A DNA stretch of 64,000 bases, taken from assembly GCA_009746045.1 (NCBI GenBank), contig RPFO01000015.1, positions 2,140,998 to 2,204,997 of the forward strand, written 5' to 3'. Shown here piece by piece: positions 56,001-64,000 of the stretch (positions are counted from its first letter, which is position 1; every line of letters starts with the position of its first letter). The translations under genes and the position numbers were made by a program. The notes beneath the pieces are model-generated. The model saw nothing but the letters and a program-made list of their open reading frames with translations, did no database searches and was not told where the DNA came from. The stretch is from Mesostigma viride (lineage: Eukaryota; Streptophyta; Mesostigmatophyceae; Mesostigmatales; Mesostigmataceae).

Positions 56001-59000
56001 GGTGCAGCAGGTGCCCCCGCACGTGACGTCAGTGGAGGCGCTCCCCTCGGATCACCAGCTGCGGTACCTGGTGGCGGAGCTGCCGCGCATCGTGGTGCAC
56101 ACGGTCAGCCGCGACGAGGCTGCGCTCGCCATGGCACAGAAGGTGAGGGGATGCTAGGTAAGGATGGGGCCCGTGGGCCGGATGGCGAGGGGATGGGAGT
56201 ACACAACGGCCATGGCTGCCTACAACGGCCATTTCTTTCCTTTCTGCCCCTTCGTGCCCGTTGTGCCTGGCGACTTGTTAGTGACAGGAGCCACTCACGG
56301 CTGCCTGTCTTCCTGGTTGATTCGCCATCGCGCCCCCCCCCCCCTCCCGCCCTCATCGGCTCATCCCCCCCCCCCCCCCCCCCCCGTACGCACCGCGCGC
56401 TGCCAGCTGTACAAGCGTCTGTACGAGAACAGCGGGAGCGCGCTGCATCTGAGTGCCCACCTGGCTCTGCTGCAGGCGCTGCGCGACGTGTGCCGGCGGG
56501 TGGTCAAGGAGCTGACCAACTGGGTGATATACAGCGAGGAGGAGCGCAAGCTCAGCCCGGCCATCACGCTCGGCCTCGTGCGCGCGCAGCTCATCAACCT
56601 GATGGACTTCAACGCGCACCTGGCCAAGCTCATGGACGGGGGGCGCAACGGTGCGTAGGCTTCTGAGCCTTCACTGGTTGGTCATAGTATCTTGTTATCG
56701 TATAGTAGGAATCTCCGCTTTGGGCATGCATTTTGGTGGTGAAGATGCATGCGTAGTAGGGGTAGGGATAAGGGAGTGCCGTGGAGCCGATGGCTGGAAC
56801 GATAGGGGGCCTGGTTCCCTATCCGCCTGTTATTAGACCTTCACAAGTCTTTCTACATCTTACGCGTGGCAGATGTCAACGCGTTCCAGAGCACCCCCAG
56901 GCACCATCCACCCATCATGCGCTTGCTCCGCATTCGCCTCGGGTCAGGTTTTGTGTGTGCGTCCACTGGTCGCAGTTCCTGCCTCGCATGTCAATGTATA
57001 GGGTAACACGGCAAAACATGGCGAAGCAAGGCAATCTAGGGGGCCGCGCGGCGAAAACATTTACTACTTGACTCAAGCCGTCGCGAGAAGCACAATCCCA
57101 CTGGGTGTTCCCAACCTTGTGTCTGCGTGGCATCCGCACCGCAATGTGGCTTGGTGGGTGTTCGCGTCTGTACCCTCTGGCAGTCTTGTCCATGCGCTCC
57201 ACCCAATCCCTGCATTGCTTTTGATGACACTGGCTGACCCAACGCTGGCTGACCCGCGCATTCCTTATATGCCCACATGCCTTGTATGCGCGCATGCCTC
57301 ACTGTGCGTGTGCATCACGTGCACGTATGTGCCTGTGTGCGCCTCGACGGCGTCCCCTTGGCCCACCGTGGGTGTCCTGTCGTGCCTCCAGTCGCGGCGA
57401 CTGACTTTGCGCTGGTGCTGGTCAAGAACTGCTTGCTCAAGGCGCCGCAGCTCGCGTCCGCGGTCGACTTTGTCAACGTGCTCGATGCAATCAGCAAGGT
57501 GTGTGTGGGGGGGGGGGGGGGGTGCGGGGGCTCGCTGCCATCAGCAGAGTGGGTGGATTTGGCGATGTGGCATTCAGCAAGGCAGGTGGCTTGTCTGTTA
57601 AGGTTCAGCAAGGTGGTTGCTGGGATGGGAAGAGGCTCGAGAGATGGGAGTGGAGGGGACTGAGATGGATTGGACAAATAGGGTGATCTGGATGTTTCGG
57701 TTTCTTCCCGTCGATCTTGGGTGGGACGAATAGGGTGTTCTGGATGTATCAATTTCTTCCTGTCTTGATCAAACAGATGCATGCGTCCCGGCGCCGTTGC
57801 CTGAACAGGCGTTACATGCACCCATGGGAATCCGGAGACGTGCCCTCGCCATGGCTTGGCTGGGGCGTGTGCCGCTCTTGATGGAGGGCATTGGCAGGCC
57901 AACGGGGCCCTTCTCTTTGTTCGCACGAACGCCTGCTTGTTCGCGCGATCGCCTGGTCGGGGACCCGGGGTATCTTCCGCCTGCGGCTGCCTGGGCTCCA
58001 GGATCAGTCCTCGTTGCATCACCCCACACTTGCTGGCGGAAGGCATCTCCGATGCCATTTTTTTAAGTTTCAATCAATAAGTCGTGCCCACCCAGCGGCG
58101 CAGCCCCCATTAGTCGGAACCCTGTGACTCCCCCAACGGAGGCGCGTGAATGCATGAATGAATGAATGCCCCTATTCCCATTCCTGACCGTCATTCTTGC
58201 CTGCATGCCCCCCAAAACACACACCTCCCATTATTGCCCCCCCCCCCCCCCCCCAGATCGTGTCGCGCCCCGGCACGGATCCGGCGACGCAGGAGGCGCT
58301 CAAGCTGCTGCTGGAGGGTGCGCACGCGGCGACGGGGCCCGTGGAGCCCGCCTCGCTGCTTGGGGGCGGCGAGCATGCCAAGGGCCGGCCGACCGACGCG
58401 AAGGATGCCAACAAGGTCGGTGGCATTGTTGGGCGGGTAGCCCGGCACTACCCGGCTGCCTTCCTGCCATCGGAATTCTTTAAAATAATACTTGTGCTTG
58501 CCCTTTGATGAACCGTACCCGCCTCCTGTTTGGTTGCTACCCCGTGGATTTGGGTGTGCCGTCCCTGTGCTTCCCCGAGGCATAGTTGGGGGGGGGAGGG
58601 TTGTTGGCATGTGCGTGGCCTGGCTTGCACGGTGTCAGCCGCTCCGATTGTGGTACGGAACCCTGACTGATGCCATGCTAGTCTGTTCTCTCTCTTCCCC
58701 CCCCCCCCTCCCGCACCTACAGATCATGCTCGTGTTTGAGGAGTGGCTGCGCATCGGTGAGCTGGCGCCGCGCCCCGACAGCAATAAGGCGATGGCCCAG
58801 TTCCTGGCCGGGCTGCAGCAGGGGCCCCTGCTCAAGGGGGATGAGGCCATCGGCACCTTCTTCCGCATCCTGCTGGTGAGGGGGGGGAAGGAGGTCGAGG
58901 GAAGGGGGATAGATGAATGGGGGGGCAGCCGGGCCGGTGCTCAAAAGGGGATGGGGTCATCAGCTCCGTTTGCATGCCTCATGCGGCGGCTCTGATTGTG

Positions 59001-62000
59001 AAGCCAGGGTGGATTTACAGCGGTGAGGGGTGGGCTGTCAGGCAAGCCAAGGCCAGGGCTCCTTTGTCTCTTGGCTCGTTGGGGCATGTGGCGTATCTGT
59101 GAATGTAATGGTGCTTGGCTTAGACCGCTGTGTAGTCCAGACAAGCACACGGCTTCCAATCCCTGCACGGCGGCCTATACATTTGTATACATGGGATGTG
59201 ACTATGTGCCTTGAATGTCTGCCATCATCTCTATTGGGTGGGAGGAGCAGCCTCCCTTCGCTGGACAACATGAGCCGCACAGGGTGGGTTTCTTAGGCCG
59301 TGGCCTGCCCAACTGCCCAGTGATTGGTTCAGCACGCTAGCGCGCGCAAAATGAAGGTGCCTCAATGCACTTGTTGAAATGCCACGTGTTGCAGCAAAGT
59401 TCATTATATAGTACTTCATGGCTACTAATACATGATATGCCTTATCTAGATGCCAGGGTGGATAATCCGCACGCTGTGTCAGGCACGCGGATGCGCACGG
59501 GTACCGTCGGGTTGTGCGTGCGCTTGTCGTGCCCTCGTCGCCACGGTGCGTTCCTTGCCAGGGCTGCCTGCTGCCAACGTCCCTGCTCTTCCCTGCCTCG
59601 CTTCCGCCTCACTGTCGGAAATGCCTGTCGTCTTGCTCTGCTCCCGCAGGAGCTGGCGGTGTCGGCATGCCTGGCACAGCAGGGCAAGGACACGCCGGAC
59701 GCCAGTGGCAAGCAGCTGACGCAGGACAGCGCGCTGGGGGATGGTCCCTCGGGCGTGCGCCGGCCCCTCAACTTCCACTGGGTGGACGCGCTGGCGAGGC
59801 TGTGCGTGCTGCTGGTGAAGCATCTTCCGCCAGACGTGCCTGCGGCCATGGCGGGGGGCGCAGTGCCGCCGCAGGGGGGCAAGTTGCTCGAGTCGCTCAC
59901 GCTGCTGGGCAAGGTGGGTGCATGACGGGAAGAAGGCTGGGTGCACATGGGTTTTGGGCGCAAGGTGAGGATGAGGAGGTCGGGATCCAGCGCGTTTGTC
60001 ATCAGTGGGTGCCGCATGAGTCTATAGGAAGTCTATAGGAGACCGGGTGGGCGTGTTTCTTAGAATCTATTTCATGTTGGATGTGCATAATGCTGAGACG
60101 CCTTGCATGCAACCGTGCTGCTCTTGTGCGAACGTGTCTAGCTGCCATCACCTGTCCTTTCTTAGGGGGTGGGGGCTTTGGTTCGCTCGCTCTCCTGTGT
60201 ACTGTGTTGCCCTCATGCATCGCATGCATTGCACAGCATGTAATTCGCGCTGCCGTGCGCTTGACGTGCCGTGCAATGCCGCAGCCCGCGCCATGTACAT
60301 GCTACCCCCTGCCCCCTGCCCCCTGGTCACTTTTTACCTGGTTGCTGCATCATGTTGCTCCCGAAGGTGTGTTCATCGTTCGTGAATGTGCATGCATGTA
60401 GCCCGTGCCCTCATGCTCCCTCCGGTGCATGCCCTGGCCGCTCACGATGGTCTCTTGCGCCGTGCATGGCGATGGAGTGGTCTCTTCATTCCCTACCCCC
60501 GTTTCTCTCTCCCCCCCCCCCCGCCCCCCCCCCCCTCTCAGGTGCTGGCGTCGGCGTGCCGCCAGGTGCTGGACGAGCACGACGAGAAGGGCGCCGCGTT
60601 CAACCCGCGCCCGTTCTTCCGTTTCTTCCTCGTCATGCTCTCCGAGTTTGGCCACCCAGACCCCTACCTCGACTCCTCGAATCTGCAGGTAGGGGGGGGC
60701 GCCGGCTGTATCGTACTGTTGACAGATGGGTTCCGTTTGTTGGCGCCTCTGCCTCCCGCCGCGCGTCTATGTGGATTCGCCTCCTAAACTGACGTTTTTT
60801 CTGCCCACGTTTTTTGCCGGATGCCTTCTGACCCATTCTGTAATGCTGCCCGTTCCCCCCCCCCCCCCTGCACACCATCTTGTTGCACAGCTGCTCATGT
60901 TCTTCGCAACCACCTTCTTGTCGCTGCAGCCAAGCCGGTGCCCTGGTTTCAGCTTTGCGTGGCTGGAGCTGATCGCCAGCCGCACCTTCTTGCCCAAGCT
61001 GCTGCTGCCTGCGGGACAGAAGGGCTGGCCGGCCTTCCAGCGGCTGCTCATCGCGCTCTTCAAGTTCATGGAGCCGTTCCTGCGCAACGCTGAGCTGGCG
61101 CAGCCGGTGAGGCCCGCCGCGCGATCGCTTGTGAATCGTCTGCCTTCCTGTGTTGGGTTGCGCTGTGTGTGTTTTGGTGGAAGTGGGGGGAATATGGCAT
61201 GCGCTTGTGAGGCGCTCGTGAGGCGCTCGTGAGGCGCTCGTGAGGCGCTCGTGAGGCGCTCGTGAGGCGCTCGTGAGGCGCTCGTGAGGCGCTTGTGAGG
61301 CGCTTGTGAGGCGCTTGTGAGGCTACTGTAGCTGTCCCCTTGAAGCTTTTCTTTCGACTGCGGCATTCCTGTGGCTTCCCCATCCTTTGGTGGCGCCAGC
61401 AACTGAAGAGTATGATGCCCCGCATGATCCGTGGGACCTCCCCACTTCCACTCCCCCCCCCCCCTGCAGGTGCGGCTGCTGTACAAGGGCACGCTGCGCC
61501 TGCTGCTGGTGCTGCTGCACGACTTCCCCGAGTTCCTGTGCGACAACCACTTCAGCCTTTGCGACGTCATCCCGCCCACCTGCATCCAGATGCGCAACCT
61601 CATTCTCTCCGCCTTCCCGCGCAACATGCGGCTGCCGGATCCCTTCACGCCCAATCTCAAGGTGCAAGCGGGCGCTGTGTCCTTCTCTGTTCTACAGGGG
61701 TTCTACAGGGTACCGTACTGTGCTGGGCAGCCATCCTGTGTTGGCGGCCTGGGTGGCACAGGGAGGGCAAGCACAGGTGGAGGTTGAGGCGATCAAGGGC
61801 ATTTGGGCTGGGACAAGGAAATGGTGGAGTACTATACATGTCGGCGTGACAGCATCTCACAAGCCACCTGTTGCATCCAGATTTGAACAAGTCACGTTTT
61901 TGTCATGGTTAGCCGAAGTGTATCAAGATTTCCACGGTGCGTGCCTGTGCCGTGTGTTGCGGCCACCTACCCTACGAGCGTCCCTGACTCACCCAACTAG

Positions 62001-64000
62001 CGTCACCTACCCTGCGAGCTTGTCTCTCACCCTACGAGCGTGGCTTGGATGTGGCGGAACCCCTGCGCAGCCCCCATATCTCTTCTCATGAAACCCGCTC
62101 TCTTGTTCATGCCCGCTGCCCTCCCCACCTTTATGCCCCCTTGTTACTACCCCCTGGCCAGGTGGACCTGCTGCCTGAGATCACCCAGTCGCCGCGTATC
62201 CTGCTGCTCGACGGGGAGCAGACCATCTTCAAGAACAAGCAGCTCAAGATGGAGGTGGACGTCTACCTCAAGGTACAGCGGGGGAGTTGTCAAGAACAAG
62301 CCGTGCTAGTGCAAGAGAGTGGGAGGCGTAGTTCTGTCTCTTTCCAATCTTGGCTGCGTTTCCAGTGCCTGTCAGGAACGAGTTTACCAACTGGGAGCAT
62401 GCTTTGCTATGTGTTTTCCCTGTTCAGATGATGGAAAGCCGATCGGCATGTGGTATTGGTTACACACACGTGGCTGCGCCTGGATGCGGCTCCCCCACCG
62501 CGGCATCCCTCACGCTGGTTCCCTCACGCTGCATACCTCCGTCCACCCTTGCTTCCCCTCCTCCCCTCTCTTCTTTCGACCTGCAGACGCGGCAGCCGGT
62601 CCAGTTCCTGCACACGCTGCCCAAGCGGCTCCTGCTGCTGCCGCAACAGGCAGCGCTGAGCGGCACGCACTACAACCTGCCGCTCATCAACACGCTCGTG
62701 CTCTACGTGGGCATGCAGGTAGGCACACACGCATGCTCTACATGAGCGTGCAGACATGAGCATTCTTGCCCTGGCACGCAGGGTATGTGTGCCTGAGCGG
62801 AGTTCAAGGTACAGTCATTCCCGCGTTAAGTTATGATTCTTAAGGTTGCGTTCCCGGTTAAGTTACGACGCCAAGATTTTGGCGGCGTAAACCTCAGCGC
62901 CCACCTTTCCGTAAATATCTGGCCGGAAAAATGGACTTCGGGCGACTTCGATGCTGCAGCTGGATCGGGCTTGACGAGAGCTGTCGATTGCCGTATAGAA
63001 GTCCGTCAGAGGAGGCGGGGGTGGGCTGCTAGCCTAGCTCTACCACTAAAGTAACCTACCCGCTTTAAGTTACGTTCCCGCGTTAAGTTACGACGCAGAG
63101 ATTTTGGCGGCGATCGTAACTTAACGCGGGAATGATTGTAGTAGCATGGCTAGCTCGCAACCTTACGCGAGTGGGCAGCCAGCGTGGGTGTGCGCGCAGA
63201 AGCGGTGCAGGCATGGACGGAGCTGCCCTCACACGCCCCATGTGGAGCAGCAGGCACCTGCCCCATGCGCACCAGCCTTGCCATTAACCTGCAATAAGCA
63301 GGCATTGAGCCTGTCAAGGTGGCAGTAAGAACAATTCAGTTATTGAATTGCTTGTGCTGCTTAAGTGGGACAATAATGAGGAGGAAGAAGAAGAAGTAGA
63401 GGTGCCTGTAACCCCAACCGCGTGGCTCGTTGGTCGGGTTGGCGATATTCCCCACCCACATGGTCGAAGAAGAAGTAGAGGTGCCTGTAGCCCCAACCGC
63501 GTGGCTCGTTGGTCGGGGTGGCGATATTCCCCACCCACATGGTCGAAGAAAAAGTAGAGGTGACTGTAGCCTTAACCTTGTGGCTCTCTGGTCGGAATGG
63601 CGGTGTTCCATCCACATGACCCGCATGCCACGCAGCCACTCGGAGCTGGCGGATGGTACCCGTTTGTCCCCCATGCACCACGCACGTCCTGCCATCGCGG
63701 GGTCCCCGTGGTGGCTCTGCTAGTACCCATCACTTGTTCCAGTGTCTTCCATGGGCCCCTGTTGCGTGACGCCCCCTTCCCCAAATCCATCCCCCCCAAC
63801 CCGTAACCCCCCTTTGGCCTCACCTGGTGTGCGGGCAGGCCATCCAGCAGATCCAGGCCAAGTCGGCGCAGCAGGGGGGCGGCGTGGGCGCGACCTCCCC
63901 CCTTACGCAGGCAGCGCCGATGGACATCTTCAGCCGCCTGGTCATGGACGTGGACGCGGAGGGCCGCTACCTGGTCCTGAACGCGATCGCGAACCAGCTG
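44098..64000 (+). CDS. NOT1: NOT1, scaffold subunit of the CCR4-NOT complex (3' end beyond window)
   Basis: NOT1 (CNOT1) is the large HEAT-repeat scaffold that holds the CAF1/CCR4 deadenylases and CAF40, and shortens mRNA poly(A) tails in the cytoplasm. Exons with GT-AG borders and matching phase: 44098-44196, 44338-44647, 44856-45069, 46318-46906, 47517-47642, 49075-49260, 49581-49784, 50760-51047, 51841-56142, 56407-56650, 57392-57498, 58257-58415, 58723-58875, 59650-59913, 60542-60688, 60891-61106, 61470-61661, 62162-62272, 62587-62718, 63839-64000. Total 8205 bases, 2735 codons. The start matches the family N-terminus (ATG then ...[21 protein letters not shown]). Exons 1-8 hold the N-terminal HEAT region. 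The frame is still open at 64000, about 90 codons short of the family's usual C-terminus. Longer than the human protein (about 2376) because of low-complexity linkers in exon 9. Nearly all introns are phase 0. Confidence 0.93.
45404..46235. repeat. 55-bp minisatellite in NOT1 intron 3
   Basis: About 15 units of 55 bases (GCGTGGATGTATGCCTGACC plus CTCGCTCTCCTGTCTAGG / ...TCAAGG). Two variants alternate (CTAGG versus CAAGG). The rarer GATGCTTGG marker recurs at about 45484, 45810 and 46143, giving a higher-order period of about 330 bases (six units). Confidence 0.93.
46927..47039. repeat. 14-bp minisatellite in NOT1 intron 4
   Basis: About eight units of GGTGGCTGCGTGAY starting 20 bases after the exon 4 donor site. 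Confidence 0.9.
47805..48693. repeat. 32-bp minisatellite in NOT1 intron 5
   Basis: About 27 units of a 32-base repeat (GGTTGATGGCTCGGGTGATG plus GCGGTGGGAGAT). A local block carries the variant GTGAAAGATGG (about 48200-48305) and two units the variant GACGAAC.ATGGTGGGGG. Plus strand is purine-rich and nearly C-poor. Confidence 0.93.
50140..50717. repeat. 9-bp minisatellite in NOT1 intron 7
   Basis: About 64 units of CCTTCCCCT, ending about 40 bases before the exon 8 acceptor. A pure pyrimidine tract on the plus strand and a vast extension of the polypyrimidine tract. Confidence 0.95.
51841..56142 (+). CDS. NOT1: NOT1 exon 9: TTP-binding, MIF4G and CAF40-binding domains
   Basis: A single 4302-base exon (residues about 673-2106). 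[15 protein letters not shown] near residue 719 starts the helical domain that binds tristetraprolin-type regulators in animals; [13 protein letters not shown] lies within it. A long Gln/Ala/Pro-rich linker with CAG/CAA runs (about 52450-53010) follows. MIF4G, the docking site for CAF1, spans about residues 1265-1470 ([12 protein letters not shown] ... [16 protein letters not shown]). A Gly/Met/Pro-rich linker leads to the CAF40/CNOT9-binding region, about 1640-1875 ([29 protein letters not shown]). A third Pro/Gly-rich linker precedes the C-terminal part. The linkers, not the domains, carry the length excess. An ORF reading upstream of 51841 is intron sequence. Confidence 0.93.
56407..64000 (+). 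CDS. NOT1: NOT1 exons 10-20: C-terminal NOT1 homology domain (incomplete)
   Basis: Eleven short exons encode the superfamily-homology domain that binds the NOT2-NOT3/5 heterodimer. Diagnostic stretches: AWLEL-type helix in exon 16 ([19 protein letters not shown], near 60950), [17 protein letters not shown] (61020), [20 protein letters not shown] in exon 17, [20 protein letters not shown] (61600-61655), and [20 protein letters not shown] in exon 20. These blocks are almost invariant from yeast to animals. The final segment of the domain lies past 64000. Confidence 0.93.
61200..61322. repeat. 11-bp minisatellite in NOT1 intron 16
   Basis: Eleven units of GCGCTCGTGAG (last ones GCGCTTGTGAG), about 95 bases after the exon 16 donor. 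Confidence 0.93.
62812..63138. mobile_element. 327-bp Tc1/mariner-type MITE in NOT1 intron 19
   Basis: Left end CAGTCATTCCCGCGTTAAGT; the right end is its reverse complement with one change in the first 20 positions. Flanked by TA on both sides (62810-62811 and 63139-63140), the target duplication of Tc1/mariner/pogo elements. Subterminal copies of CGTTCCCGCGTTAAGTTACG occur internally. The inner 120 bases match 12570-12700. No coding capacity. Confidence 0.8.
63385..63620. repeat. 79-bp tandem repeat in NOT1 intron 19
   Basis: The landmark GTAGAGGTGCCTGTA recurs at 63396, 63475 and 63554 (spacing 79). The third unit is diverged. Confidence 0.85.

Overview
This window is nuclear DNA of a eukaryote, most likely a unicellular green alga. 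One large intron-rich housekeeping gene with GC-rich exons lies in a sea of broken transposable elements (TEs) and simple repeats. There are no operons, bacterial genes or CRISPR arrays. The species cannot be fixed from the sequence alone.

Left part (1-12.8 kb): a 1.3-kb CTCA tetranucleotide array; the 3' half of a LINE (3.3-5.5 kb, minus); a decayed hAT transposase (5.8-6.6 kb, minus); a decayed LINE reverse transcriptase abutting an oppositely oriented LINE tail (7.1-8.9 kb); one intact single-exon gene for a fucosyltransferase-like type II membrane protein (9.37-11.31 kb, minus); and a Tc1/mariner-type non-autonomous element (11.7-12.8 kb).

Middle part (12.8-43 kb): almost wholly repeat-derived. 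It holds a 0.7-kb direct duplication; a 3' LTR with polypurine tract (14.9-15.5 kb, minus); a head-to-tail repeat pair (16.4-18.6 kb); two overlapping repeat-rich ORFs, one with a PHD-like zinc finger (18.8-21.75 kb, minus); nested palindromes (21.9-22.5 kb); two copies of a DGGSEN / GHTHxDxDQ protein family that I associate with DUF7869 (23.5-24.6 kb plus; 34.5-39.2 kb minus); several LINE fragments; and the 5' part of a Ty3/gypsy-like LTR retrotransposon (27.4-33.3 kb, plus). That retrotransposon carries an ORF beginning inside its LTR, a viroplasmin-domain ORF, gag and protease, and is itself interrupted by a 1.84-kb piggyBac-type element with TTAA target duplications.

Right part (44.1-64 kb): the gene for NOT1, scaffold of the CCR4-NOT deadenylase complex, on the plus strand. 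I could place 20 exons with GT-AG boundaries and a continuous frame (2735 codons); the last roughly 90 codons lie beyond the window. Its introns are filled with minisatellites (79-, 55-, 32-, 14-, 11- and 9-bp units), long poly-C runs before 3' splice sites, and a Tc1/mariner-type MITE related to the element at 11.7-12.8 kb.

Points most worth following: coding constraint inside the LTRs, a -1 frameshift site at the gag-protease junction, a recurrent ACATATATAT motif at TE breakpoints, the multi-level palindrome at 22 kb, and G-run/C-run pairing potential within NOT1 introns.
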